The notes beneath the pieces were generated by a model. It was not told where the DNA came from. It did no database searches and saw only the letters and a program-made list of their open reading frames with translations. Below are positions 29,347-42,068 of a stretch of DNA of 64,000 nucleotides, piece by piece; within the stretch, counting starts at the first letter, position 1, and each line of letters starts with the position of its first letter. Both the position numbers and the translations under genes were made by a program. The stretch covers positions 291,170-355,169 of the forward strand of contig NZ_LMKB01000001.1 in the NCBI RefSeq assembly GCF_001421165.1. Direction: 5' to 3'. This DNA comes from Frigoribacterium sp. Leaf8. GTDB lineage: Bacteria > Actinomycetota > Actinomycetes > Actinomycetales > Microbacteriaceae.

Positions 29347-30731
29347 CAGCCGGCCGGTCGGGGGTCGAGGGTGGCCGCACCGGTCGACTTGTCGATCGTG
29401 CCGCGGGTGCGGATCGCGTCGGCGTCGAGGGTGACCGGGCTCTGCGCCGTCACGACGCCGAGGAGGTCGAGCACGACGACGGAGAACTTCCAGGTGCCGA
29501 ACGGCAGCGCCACGTCTTTCTGGCCACTGACGGTGAAGGTGTAGGCCTTGTTCGTGTTGCAGCCCGGGTCACCGTTGGCCTTGGTGCCGACCGAGGTGGC
29601 GACGACCGTGGCCGTGCCGTTCATCTTCGGCAGGCGCACGACACCCATCGGGACGTCGACCGTGGCGGTGCCGCCGGGTGGCGCGGCGACTGCCGTGAGC
29701 GGCTGGCCGGCACCGTTTCCGGGAGTCGCGGCCCAGGCCGACGGGTCGACGTCGACGCACGGCGTGTTCGTGACGACGCCCTTGTCGTCCTTGATCGGGG
29801 CGACGTAGCCCCCGGCCATGACGGTGTAGGCCACGGGGAAGAGGGTCGCGGGGTTCGCGGCGGACTTGACCGTCTGGACCCCGCCGAGGGTGCTGACGAA
29901 CGTGGTCTCGAGGTCGGTCGGCAACAGGACGCTGCTGCTGTAGTTCGAGGCGTACTTGAGCGTGTACGTGGCGGCCGTGTCGTAGGTGAAGCTGACCGAC
30001 GACGAGGTGCCGGCCTTGACGACGACGGGCGTGGTCTTCGGGGCGGCGACCTGCTTGATGTCGAGGTTGCCCGACTCGACGACGCCGACGGAGTAGTTGC
30101 CCGGCTTCACCTTGAGCGCGTACGTGCAGCCCTGGGTGTTCGTGACGGCCGGGGTCGTGGGCGCCGAGGCGCCGTTCGGCACGGCCGCCGGCGCGATGGC
30201 GACGGCGACGCCCGGATTGCCGGTGCCGCCGGCGCCGGTGACCTTGACGACGATCGTGCCGAGGGCCGGGTCGTTGATGCGGTCGCTCGGGGCGAGCACG
30301 GTCTCGGTCGTCACGGGTGCGGTGATCGACCGCTGGCCGGTGTAGCTGACGCTGATCGTGACGGCTTTGTACTGCAGGGTTCCGGTACCGGTGCCGCAGT
30401 CGGTGACGGTCGAGGTCGAGTCGACCCAGCGCACGGTCTGCGACAGACGGAAGTCGATGCCCGAGACCCTGCTGTCGATCTCCTTGGCGTCGACCGTGAA
30501 GACGTTCTGGGTGGCCCGCACCAGGTCGACCTGCTGCGCGGCGAGGTTGGTGGCGATCGCCCGCGCCCGCGACTCGCGGGTCAGGACGAGCGCGTTGGTG
30601 ATCGAGTAGGCGACACCGACCGAGATGATCGCGAAGACCATCATGGCGACCATCACCTCGACGAGGGTCAGGCCCGCGTCGCGGTCGACGTCCTCGGACG
30701 GACGGAGGCGCTGGCTGAGCTTCTGGAACAT
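29346..30731 (-). CDS. Large minor prepilin with long ectodomain
   Basis: 461 residues from ATG 30729-30731 with GGGAGG 10 nt upstream. Prepilin leader cleaved after Gly20 (DRDAGLTLVEVMVAMMVFAI) with Glu25 at +5. The ectodomain of over 400 residues includes a carboxypeptidase-regulatory-like unit (KVKPGNYSVGVVESG) and repeated Thr/Val-rich beta segments, plus four Cys. This size is unusual for a PilV-type protein and suggests an adhesin head on a pilin stalk. Confidence 0.78.
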   Translation of the reverse strand: MFQKLSQRLRPSEDVDRDAGLTLVEVMVAMMVFAIISVGVAYSITNALVLTRESRARAIATNLAAQQVDLVRATQNVFTVDAKEIDSRVSGIDFRLSQTVRWVDSTSTVTDCGTGTGTLQYKAVTISVSYTGQRSITAPVTTETVLAPSDRINDPALGTIVVKVTGAGGTGNPGVAVAIAPAAVPNGASAPTTPAVTNTQGCTYALKVKPGNYSVGVVESGNLDIKQVAAPKTTPVVVKAGTSSSVSFTYDTAATYTLKYASNYSSSVLLPTDLETTFVSTLGGVQTVKSAANPATLFPVAYTVMAGGYVAPIKDDKGVVTNTPCVDVDPSAWAATPGNGAGQPLTAVAAPPGGTATVDVPMGVVRLPKMNGTATVVATSVGTKANGDPGCNTNKAYTFTVSGQKDVALPFGTWKFSVVVLDLLGVVTAQSPVTLDADAIRTRGTIDKSTGAATLDPRPAG

Positions 30732-30786
30732 GGTGGTCACCTCCCGGTCGGGTCGAGGGTGGAACTCTTGTGGGTTGCAGAGATGA

Positions 30787-30815
30787 GCGGCGCGGGGGCA
30801 GATCCCCCGCGCCGC
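30787..30815 (-). terminator. Hairpin after pilA, before the minor pilins
   Basis: GCGGCGCGGGGG (30787-30798) and CCCCCGCGCCGC (30804-30815) form a perfect 12-bp stem with a 5-nt loop, 11 nt past the pilA stop. Lacks a U-run. A partial terminator or 3' stabiliser would raise major-pilin mRNA above that of the minor pilins (inference). Confidence 0.65.
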
Positions 30816-30825
30816 CCAGTCCGTA

Positions 30826-31320
30826 CTACGGCGTGGTAGCGGCGCTCGGAGCGGCGAAGGCACCGGCAGAGGTGCAGGTTCCCTTGTCCACGCCAGATCG
30901 GTCGCTGGCGGCGAACGTGTCTCCACCGGTCCCCGTCCGCGGTGCCGACACACAGAAAGCGGTCTTGTCGGTCGAGACCACCAGCGTGATGGCGCCCGTG
31001 TTCGACCCCTTGGTCAGGCCAGCCTTAGCCAGGTCAGCGTTCTGGCCCGTTCCTGCCGGGTCCAGGGTGCCCGCAGTCGGCAGCGCGCCCGTGTTGGTCT
31101 GGTAGGCGATGACGGCAGTCTTGGCATTGGTCAGGTCGCTCTTGACCGACGAGTCCTTGGCGTTGTTCTGCACGCCGAGGTACACCGGGATGGCGATCGC
31201 GGCGAGGATGCCGATGATGATGACGACGACGAGGAGCTCGATCAGGGTGAAGCCCTTGTCCTTGTCTTCGGTGAGGTTCTGGCGGCGGGCGCTGAGCTTG
31301 CCCATGAGGGTGAAGTACAT
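30826..31320 (-). CDS. pilA: Major type IV pilin
   Basis: Structural subunit of the pilus. 164 residues; class III leader of 23 residues then cleavage before Phe24 in DKGFTLIELLVVVIIIGILA, with Glu28 at mature +5, the textbook type IVa form. A Cys pair near the C-terminus (about 122 and 148) would make the disulfide-bounded D-region; the tail is Ala/Pro-rich. It is flanked by hairpins on both sides (30787-30815 and 31557-31597), consistent with a separately expressed abundant product. Confidence 0.93.
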   Translation of the reverse strand: MYFTLMGKLSARRQNLTEDKDKGFTLIELLVVVIIIGILAAIAIPVYLGVQNNAKDSSVKSDLTNAKTAVIAYQTNTGALPTAGTLDPAGTGQNADLAKAGLTKGSNTGAITLVVSTDKTAFCVSAPRTGTGGDTFAASDRSGVDKGTCTSAGAFAAPSAATTP

Positions 31321-31555
31321 GTCGCTGGTCCTGTTCGATCGGGTGCGGGAGTGATGCCCGGTGAGGGGGTGAGGCGGTCACTGAGCTCCCGCCGAGATCG
31401 ATGGTGCCACCTGGGAAAGTGCCCCAGAATCCCTTGGAAGGGGGGTTTTGGCCTGCGACACGGCCCCAGTTCGGGTATCCCCCGAAAGGCCGGAAATCGC
31501 TGGTCAACACCCGTTTGCGGGGTAGACCGCACGGTCGCCGGACGTCCGGGACGAG
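31321..31555 (-). promoter_or_regulatory. pilA upstream region, no promoter assigned
   Basis: About 235 nt without a gene. The minus strand has a TTGACC box (31502-31507) but no -10 hexamer at 16-18 nt. The RNA could fold into several short stems (CTGGG/CCCAG and CCCTT/AAGGG). It probably carries pilA control signals that I cannot name. Confidence 0.35.
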
Positions 31556-31556
31556 A

Positions 31557-31597
31557 AGGAGGCGCGAGCCGGCCTCGTGAGCCGGCCCGCGCCTCCT
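31557..31597 (-). terminator. Terminator after pilC
   Basis: A 17-bp stem with one mismatch: arms 31557-31573 (AGGAGGCGCGAGCCGGC) and 31581-31597, 7-nt loop, 18 nt past the pilC stop. Both arms contain the repeated word GGAGGCGCG/CGCGCCTCC. Confidence 0.75.
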
Positions 31598-31615
31598 GCG
31601 GGGGTGCCTGGTGCG

Positions 31616-32848
31616 TTACTTGATCAGCGAGGTGATCTGGAAGATGGGCAGGTACAGCGCCACGATCATGCCGCCGACGACGACGCCGAGGAAGGCGATC
31701 AGGAGGGGCTCGATCAGGGCCGTCAGCGACTCGGTCGTCGACTTGACCTCTTGGTCGTAGAAGTCCGCGACCTTCTCGAGCATCGTCTGCAGCGAACCCG
31801 AGTCCTCGCCGACCGAGATCATCTGCGTGACCATCGACGGGAAGACGCCCGACTCGGTCAGCGGGCCGGCGATGGACTCGCCCTGCCGCACCGACTCGGC
31901 GACCTTGACCAGCGCCTCCTCGAGCACGTAGTTGCCCGACACCTCGCCCACGATGCGCAGGGCCGTGAGGATGGGCACGCCGGCGCCGATCATGTTCGAG
32001 AAGTTGCGGCTGAACCGCGCGATCGCGATCTTCCGGAACAGTGCACCGAAGACGGGCAGCTTCAGCTTCAGCGGGTCGAGGAACGCCCGAACCTTGACCG
32101 AGTTCTTGTTCGTCCGCCACCAGATCGAGAACGCGATCCCCACGACGATGCCGGCCGGCACGACGTACGGCATCGCCCGCGACGCGTAGACGAGCATCAT
32201 CGTCGGCAACGGCAGCTGACCGCCGAGGTTGGTGAACATGTCCTGGAAGATCGGGACGATGAACAGCAGCATGATGACGACCGCGACGAGCGACATGACG
32301 AGCACGACGACGGGGTAGGTCATGGCCGACTTGATCGTCGACCGCAGCGCCACCTCCTTCTCGAAGTTCTCGGCCGTCGACTCGAGCGCCTTGTCGAGGA
32401 ACCCGCCGGTCTCGCCCGCCTTGATCATGTTGATCATCAGCGGAGGGAAGTCCTTGTCGTGCTTGCCGACCGCGTCCGAGAACGAGACGCCGGTCTCGAC
32501 GTCGTCGCGCACCTCGGCCATGATCTTGGCCAGCCGCTTGTTGTCGACCTGGTCGGCGAGGATCGTCAGGGTGCGCAGCAGCGACAGCCCCGAACCGATC
32601 ATGGTCGCCATCTGGCGCGACATGACCGCGATGTCCTTCATCTTGACCGCACGGTCGCCGAGCCCGGGGATCGACACCTCGCGCTGCAGGCCGGTGCCGG
32701 CACCCGCCTCGCTGATCGAGATCGGCTGCACGCCCATCGTGCGGAGGCGGGTGATGACCGCGCCCTCGCTCGACGCGTCGACCTTGCCCTTGACGACCTT
32801 GCCGGCCCCGTCACGCCCCTTGTAGGCGTAGGCGACTGCCCCGGCCAT
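31616..32848 (-). CDS. pilC: PilC, type IV pilus inner-membrane platform protein
   Basis: Platform on which PilB and PilT act. 410 residues with two T2SF/GspF domains (about 70-195 and 270-400), each holding the GE-type motif (KAGETGGFLDKALE and SVGEDSGSLQTMLE), and three membrane helices (about 175-200, 225-245, 380-402). ATG overlaps the pilT stop. Confidence 0.94.
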   Translation of the reverse strand: MAGAVAYAYKGRDGAGKVVKGKVDASSEGAVITRLRTMGVQPISISEAGAGTGLQREVSIPGLGDRAVKMKDIAVMSRQMATMIGSGLSLLRTLTILADQVDNKRLAKIMAEVRDDVETGVSFSDAVGKHDKDFPPLMINMIKAGETGGFLDKALESTAENFEKEVALRSTIKSAMTYPVVVLVMSLVAVVIMLLFIVPIFQDMFTNLGGQLPLPTMMLVYASRAMPYVVPAGIVVGIAFSIWWRTNKNSVKVRAFLDPLKLKLPVFGALFRKIAIARFSRNFSNMIGAGVPILTALRIVGEVSGNYVLEEALVKVAESVRQGESIAGPLTESGVFPSMVTQMISVGEDSGSLQTMLEKVADFYDQEVKSTTESLTALIEPLLIAFLGVVVGGMIVALYLPIFQITSLIK

Positions 32849-34884
32849 CAGGCGGCCCCGCCCGAGAACGAGTCGCCGAAGTCGATGCCGCTGTCGAGCC
32901 CCTGGCTCTCGGACTTGTTGATCACTCGCGTCACGAGGCGGTCGAACCCTTCACGGTCGTGCACCTTCTCCATCGCGGCCTTGTGCGTCACGACGCCGGT
33001 GTTCACCAGGTCGGCGAGCTTCTGGTCCATCGTGTGCATGCCGAGGTCGCGGCCCGCCTGCATCGACGACGCGATCTGGTACGTCTTGCCCTCGCGCACG
33101 AGGTTGCCGATGGCCGGGGTCATCATCATGATCTCGGTCGCCACGACCCGGCCGCGGCCGCTGGCCTTGGGCAGCAGCGTCTGGCAGACGACGCCCTGCA
33201 GCGTCGAGGCGAGCTGGGTGCGCACCTGGTCCTGCTGGTACGGCGGGAACACGTCGATGACGCGGTCGATGGTCTGCGCCGCGCTCTGCGTGTGCAGCGT
33301 CGCGAAGACGAGGTGGCCGGTCTCGGCGGCGGTCAGCGCGACCGAGATGGTCTCGAGGTCGCGGAGCTCGCCGATGAGGATGACGTCGGGGTCCTGCCGC
33401 AGCACGTGCTTGAGCGCCGCCGCGAAGCTGTGGGTGTCGTGCCCGACCTCTCGCTGGTTCACGAGCGACTTCTTGTGCTGGTGCATGAACTCGATCGGGT
33501 CCTCGACCGTCACGATGTGGTCGGCCCGCGTGCGGTTGACGAGGTCGATCAGCGCCGCGAGGGTCGTCGACTTGCCCGAACCCGTGGGGCCCGTGACGAG
33601 CACGAGACCGCGCGGGAGCTTGGCGAAGGTCGACACCGACTCGGGCACGCCCAGGTCGCCGAGCTGCTTGATCTCGGTGGGGATCAACCGGAAAGCCGCC
33701 CCCAACGAGCCGCGCTGCTGGTAGAAGTTCACGCGGAAACGCGACTCGTCCGAGAGCGAGTAGGCGAAGTCGAGCTCGAGCTCCTCGTCGAAGCGCTGCT
33801 GCTGCTCGGGCGTGAGCAGGCTCTCCAGCGCCGTGCGGACGATGGCCGCGTCCCAGACGGTGCCTCCGGAGAGGGCGGGTCGGAGGTCGCCGTCGACGCG
33901 GATCGTGGGCATGGCGTCGGTGGTGACGTGCAGGTCGGAGGCGTTCTGCAGCACGACCTGGATCAGCGCCGAGACGAGCCCGGCGTGCGCGTGGTCGCGC
34001 GGGTGGCGGTGCAACTCGATGCCGTGGAAGTCGGCCGCGTCCTCGGCCGTCGCGAGGACGGCGGTCGGCGCGTCGGCGGCGACGTGCTGCGGAGCCGGCG
34101 CGTCCCAGGGGGCCGTCGCGGTCGGGCCGGCCGAGGCGCCGGCAGGGCTCGGCAGGACGACGCCCTCAGCGGCGAACGGCGAGGACGACGCGAGCGACGC
34201 CGACGTGGCCGTCGTGCCGGCCGGGGCTCCGACCGCGGCCGGGTTCGCGACGGCGGGGGCGGGGGCGGCGAGGTCCGTCGCGGAACCGGCCCGCGCCTCC
34301 TGCAGGGGGGACGCCTGAGCCCGGGAGGCGCGGATCGGCTCCTCGAAGCGCGGGTCGACCCAGCCGGGTCGCGGCGTCGACGGGAGCACGTGGCCGGCGG
34401 GGGGCGGGCTGAGCGGTGCCGGGGCGGCTGCCGCGGGCGACGTGACCACGGAGGAGGGCGCGGAGACCGACGACGGGGCCACGGCCGATCGGGGCAGGAC
34501 GGGCGAGGGGCCGGTGTCGGGGACGAGCAGGGCCTCCTGGTCGGCCAGCGCGGCCTTGTCGACCAGCGCCTCGGCCAGCCGCGCGGCACGACGGCTCGAG
34601 GGGGCACGCGTGGGCGTCCAGCCCATGACCGGGTCCTGGCCTCCGTCGAGGCTGTAGACGGGGCCCGTCGCGGCACCCCCGGGCGACGCGGGAGCGGACG
34701 GGAACGGCGACGCGTCGGCCGGAGCCGTCGACGACGCGGTCGCGGAGCCGGTCGCGGTCGCGGAGCCGGTCGCGGTCGCGGTGGCGGACCGGACCTCGTT
34801 GCCCGGACGGCCCGGCGTCCACCCCGCGAGGGCGGCGTCCTCGGCGGCTGCGTCGTCGGGGATGTCGTAGATCGAAGCGCTCAT
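32848..34884 (-). CDS. pilT: PilT retraction ATPase with a 300-residue disordered N-terminal extension
   Basis: Hexameric ATPase that depolymerises the pilus. Total 678 residues; the PilT core begins at about 300 and has Walker A GPTGSGKST at 432, Walker B ILIGELRD near 501, the HLVFATLHT His box and AIGNLVREGK (compare AIRNLIRE, typical of PilT). The first 300 residues are Ala/Pro/Ser/Thr-rich with two GWTPxR motifs (about 21 and 88) and RPGWVDPRFEEP near 175, likely short binding peptides. An 18-bp DNA unit is repeated at 34741-34776. Start ATG at 34882-34884, 46 nt after pilB. Confidence 0.92.
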   Translation of the reverse strand: MSASIYDIPDDAAAEDAALAGWTPGRPGNEVRSATATATGSATATGSATASSTAPADASPFPSAPASPGGAATGPVYSLDGGQDPVMGWTPTRAPSSRRAARLAEALVDKAALADQEALLVPDTGPSPVLPRSAVAPSSVSAPSSVVTSPAAAAPAPLSPPPAGHVLPSTPRPGWVDPRFEEPIRASRAQASPLQEARAGSATDLAAPAPAVANPAAVGAPAGTTATSASLASSSPFAAEGVVLPSPAGASAGPTATAPWDAPAPQHVAADAPTAVLATAEDAADFHGIELHRHPRDHAHAGLVSALIQVVLQNASDLHVTTDAMPTIRVDGDLRPALSGGTVWDAAIVRTALESLLTPEQQQRFDEELELDFAYSLSDESRFRVNFYQQRGSLGAAFRLIPTEIKQLGDLGVPESVSTFAKLPRGLVLVTGPTGSGKSTTLAALIDLVNRTRADHIVTVEDPIEFMHQHKKSLVNQREVGHDTHSFAAALKHVLRQDPDVILIGELRDLETISVALTAAETGHLVFATLHTQSAAQTIDRVIDVFPPYQQDQVRTQLASTLQGVVCQTLLPKASGRGRVVATEIMMMTPAIGNLVREGKTYQIASSMQAGRDLGMHTMDQKLADLVNTGVVTHKAAMEKVHDREGFDRLVTRVINKSESQGLDSGIDFGDSFSGGAA

Positions 34885-34930
34885 GAGAGGGGCTCCTCGT
34901 GGTCGGTCCGGGCTCGGCCGGAGGCGGGCG

Positions 34931-36592
34931 TCACGCGACGACCCGCAGGATCTCTTCGACGCTGGTGAGGCCGAGCTTGGCCTTCTCCCATCCGTCCTGA
35001 CGCAGGCTCAACATGCCCTGCTCGCGGGCGACCCGGCCGATCTCGGCGCTGGACGCACGGCTCACCGCGAGCCGCTCGATGTCCTCGGAGACGCTCATCA
35101 CCTCGTGCAGCGCGATGCGGCCGCGGTAGCCCGTGTTCGAGCACTGCTGGCAGCCCACCGGCTGGTACACCGTGGGGTTCTCGTCGGGCTCGACCCGGAA
35201 CTTCAGGTGCGCCAGCTGCAACGGGGAGTAGGCCGTGGGCGTCTTGCACCGGTCGCAGAGCCGGCGCGCGAGGCGCTGGGCGACGACGCAGTCGATGGCC
35301 GACCCGACGAGGAAGGGCTCGATGCCCATCTCGGTGAGTCGGGTGATCGCGCTCGGGGCGTCGTTCGTGTGCAACGTGCTCAACACGAGGTGGCCGGTCA
35401 GCGACGCCTCGATCGCGATCTGCGCCGTCTCGTGGTCGCGGATCTCGCCGAGCAGGACGACGTCGGGGTCGGACCGCAGGATGCTGCGGAGCGCACTCGC
35501 GAAGGTCAGGCCCGCCTTGGGGTTGACCTGCACCTGGTTGATGCCCTTCATCCGGTACTCGACCGGGTCCTCGACCGTGATGACGTTGATCTCGGGACGG
35601 GCGACGGCGTTCAGCGTCGTGTACAGCGTCGTCGACTTGCCGGAACCCGTGGGGCCGGTGACGAGGATCATGCCGTAGGGCTTCGAGTACGACTCGGCGT
35701 AGACGTCGAAGTTGCGCTCGAGCAGGTTGAGGTCGCGCAGGCTCATCGAGGTGTTCGAGTTGTCGAGGATGCGCATCACGACCTTCTCGCCCCAGACGGT
35801 CGGCAGCGTCGCCACCCGCAGGTCGATCTGCCGGCCGCCGTGGCGGACCGACATGCGGCCGTCCTGCGGCTTGCGGCGCTCGGCGATGTCGATCTCGCTC
35901 ATGATCTTGAGGCGCGAGATCACGCCGTTCTGGATCGCCTTGGGCGCCGGCTGCATCTCGTGCAGCACGCCGTCGATGCGGTACCGGATGCGCACGTCGG
36001 TCTCGGACGGCTCGATGTGGATGTCGGAGGCGTGGTCGGTGATCGCCTGGCTGACGAGCAGGTTGACGAACCGGACGATCGGCACGTCGTCGTCGGGGCC
36101 GTCCGTGATGTCGGCCGCCGTCTCGTGTGCCCTCTCCTCTTCGAGGGTCGACGTCAGGTCGTTCAGCTCGTCGTCGGCACGCAGGTACCGGTCGATGGCG
36201 GCGCGCAGGTCGTTCTTCTCGGCGACGACGGGGTCGACGCCCATGCGCAGGCCGGCGCGGACGTCGTCGATGGCGAAGACGTCGCCCGGGTCCTCCATGG
36301 CGAGGATCAACGCACCGTCGCGCACGCCGATCGGCAGGACCTTGTGCCGTCGGCACACGGCCGCGGGCACCATCGTCACGGCCGAGCGGTCGACCGGGTA
36401 GTCGATCAGCTCGACGAAGTCGAGGTCGGCGGCGGTGGCCCGGGCCCTCGCCACCTGCATCTCGGTGACGACGCCCCGCGAGAGGAGGTCGCGGATGGAC
36501 GCCTCTTCCTCGGCAGGGCCGCGCGGGATCACGTCGAGCTGCTCGATCGGCAACAGCCCGTGCAAGATCAGGATCTCGGTCATGGAAGCCAC
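34931..36592 (-). CDS. pilB: PilB, type IV pilus extension ATPase
   Basis: Drives pilin polymerisation. GTG at 36590-36592 lies 5 nt after GAGGAGG and gives 553 residues; the ATG three codons in is too far from that site. N-terminal N1-type domain (about 20-135), then Walker A GPTGSGKST at 313, Walker B VVLLGEIRD near 378 and a tetracysteine zinc site Cys446/Cys449/Cys481/Cys484, the PilB/GspE mark. First gene of the pilus locus. No convincing promoter was seen in the 165-nt gap upstream. Confidence 0.93.
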   Translation of the reverse strand: MASMTEILILHGLLPIEQLDVIPRGPAEEEASIRDLLSRGVVTEMQVARARATAADLDFVELIDYPVDRSAVTMVPAAVCRRHKVLPIGVRDGALILAMEDPGDVFAIDDVRAGLRMGVDPVVAEKNDLRAAIDRYLRADDELNDLTSTLEEERAHETAADITDGPDDDVPIVRFVNLLVSQAITDHASDIHIEPSETDVRIRYRIDGVLHEMQPAPKAIQNGVISRLKIMSEIDIAERRKPQDGRMSVRHGGRQIDLRVATLPTVWGEKVVMRILDNSNTSMSLRDLNLLERNFDVYAESYSKPYGMILVTGPTGSGKSTTLYTTLNAVARPEINVITVEDPVEYRMKGINQVQVNPKAGLTFASALRSILRSDPDVVLLGEIRDHETAQIAIEASLTGHLVLSTLHTNDAPSAITRLTEMGIEPFLVGSAIDCVVAQRLARRLCDRCKTPTAYSPLQLAHLKFRVEPDENPTVYQPVGCQQCSNTGYRGRIALHEVMSVSEDIERLAVSRASSAEIGRVAREQGMLSLRQDGWEKAKLGLTSVEEILRVVA

Positions 36593-36757
36593 GCGTACCT
36601 CCTCGGAAGTACAGGGCCTCGGGGGTAGGACGACGAGGCCGTTCGACGCTCGGGGTCGGGTCCGAGCTTGCCTCACGCTACGGTGGCGACGCCGTCGGCG
36701 GCACGTCCCAGAGCGGGTGCCCCTCGAAGGGGTGCGCCGGTCGCCCCCCGGTCGGAC

Positions 36758-37942
36758 TCAGTAGGCGCGGACCACCGTGGCGGAGCGCCTCGCGGCGACG
36801 AACCCGGCCCGGTCGTAGAGCCCCAGGGCGCCCGTCGGGCTCACGGAGTCGACGTCGAGCACGGTGACCTCGAGCCCCTCGGCGACGTGCGCCTCCAGCG
36901 TCGACGCGAGCAGGGACTGCGCGAGGTGTCGTCCCCGCCAGGAGCGCCGGACGCCGACGTACTCGACGTAGGCGCACCGCCGCCCCAGGGCCGCCCAGTC
37001 CTCGGGGTCGACGTCGCTCAGCACGAACGCGACGACCTGCTCGGCGGCCTCGGGGTCGTCGAGGGGACGGGCGACGGCCAGCAGCGAGAGGTCCTGCCGG
37101 AACGTGCCGGCACCGACCATCCGCCCCCATCGCTCCTCGCTCGTCGGCTGGCTGCCCCAGTGGTCACGGAAGGCGTCGTTGCGGGCCTGGCGCGTCGCCT
37201 CGACCCACTCGTCGGTCATCGTGACCAGGCGGACGGCCGGGTCGAGCGCGACGCGCTCGACCGGTTCCGTCAGGTCGCGCCGCAGCTCGGTCCACCACCG
37301 CGACTCGTCGAACCCCGCCCGACGGAACGCCGCCCGCGTGGCGAGGGCGTCCTCCTCGACGTCGGTCACGAGACCGGCCGGCAGCACCTCGTCACAGGTG
37401 GCCAGGTGCTGCTCGCCCCGGACCCGTTGCCAGTCCAGGAGGCGGCGACCGAGACCCTCGCCGCGTCGGCCGGGGTCGACACCGCCGGGGACCCCCACCC
37501 GCACGAGGCTGACCCGCGTCGGGCCGAGGTGGCTGAGGCCCCAGGCGACGAAGCGGCCGTCGGCGTCCACCCCGACGATGCTGTCCCGCACGAGGTCGAT
37601 GCCGGGCGACGTGAGGTCGTCACGCACGACCTCGAGCGCATGGCCGCGGTCGGGGTGGTCGACCGACCCCATGCGGGCACAGAGCGCGTGCAGGGGCACG
37701 AGGTCGTCGAGGGTGAGCGGTCGCCAGGTGACACCGGCGACGGGCTCCGGTGACGCCACGACGTCGGGTGCCGTCACCCGCTCGCGGACGGGGCGGTCGG
37801 CCGTGCCGATGCCGACCCCCTCGGCGGCCTCGCCTCGGGCGACGACGACCGGGGGCGGTGTGGCCGGTGCTCCGACGGCGGCGGCAGTGGCGGCGACGCC
37901 GGTCGTCAGGGTGGCGGTCTCGTCGGGCTGGTCGTCAGGCAT
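36758..37942 (-). CDS. Tandem GNAT acetyltransferase (Eis/MshD-like architecture)
   Basis: 394 residues: a low-complexity Ala/Thr/Pro start of about 68 residues, then two GNAT domains (about 70-215 and 232-394). Acetyl-CoA motif A is readable in both: VDPGRRGEGLGRRLLDW and VRRSWRGRHLAQSLLAS. The second ends with SPTGALGLYDRAGFV. Two-domain GNATs include mycothiol synthase and antibiotic acetyltransferases; substrate is unknown. A GGAGGG tract directly abuts the ATG, so the true start may be downstream. A 5-bp stem (36720-36732) may end the transcript. Confidence 0.75.
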   Translation of the reverse strand: MPDDQPDETATLTTGVAATAAAVGAPATPPPVVVARGEAAEGVGIGTADRPVRERVTAPDVVASPEPVAGVTWRPLTLDDLVPLHALCARMGSVDHPDRGHALEVVRDDLTSPGIDLVRDSIVGVDADGRFVAWGLSHLGPTRVSLVRVGVPGGVDPGRRGEGLGRRLLDWQRVRGEQHLATCDEVLPAGLVTDVEEDALATRAAFRRAGFDESRWWTELRRDLTEPVERVALDPAVRLVTMTDEWVEATRQARNDAFRDHWGSQPTSEERWGRMVGAGTFRQDLSLLAVARPLDDPEAAEQVVAFVLSDVDPEDWAALGRRCAYVEYVGVRRSWRGRHLAQSLLASTLEAHVAEGLEVTVLDVDSVSPTGALGLYDRAGFVAARRSATVVRAY

Positions 37943-38032
37943 CCCTCCATCCTGCCGGGTCGGCTCCCGCCGTCGCCTCAGCCCGACGGGGGAACACCCG
38001 CTCGCGTCGCCGCTCGGACCGGGAGGGGACGA

Positions 38033-38129
38033 CGAAGGGCCCCGGTCCGCACGGAGTGCGAGCCGGGGCCCTTCGAGGTGAGGCCCTCAGGAGGCGCGGT
38101 GGGGGTCAGACCCTCACCGCGCCTCCTGA
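38033..38129 (-). terminator. Double terminator of the rpoBC operon
   Basis: Two hairpins in series. First on the RNA: TCAGGAGGCGCGGTG (38087-38101) with CACCGCGCCTCCTGA (38115-38129), a perfect 15-bp stem extending further by wobble. Second: CGAAGGGCCCCGG (38033-38045) with CCGGGGCCCTTCG (38063-38075), perfect 13 bp. The first carries both orientations of the repeated 9-mer. Confidence 0.85.
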
Positions 38130-38137
38130 CGGGATTC

Positions 38138-42019
<3,882 letters not shown>

Positions 42020-42068
42020 AATTTAATCCCTTGTCAGATGTATCGACGTGTCGTTGTGGGAAGGGGGC

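Noticed and set aside
31321-31555. Possible c-di-GMP (GEMM) riboswitch upstream of pilA
   Set aside because: A stretch resembling the GCA...AAACC part of GEMM occurs, but the conserved ACGCAAAGC and GGUAGCGGGGUUACC-like parts are missing.
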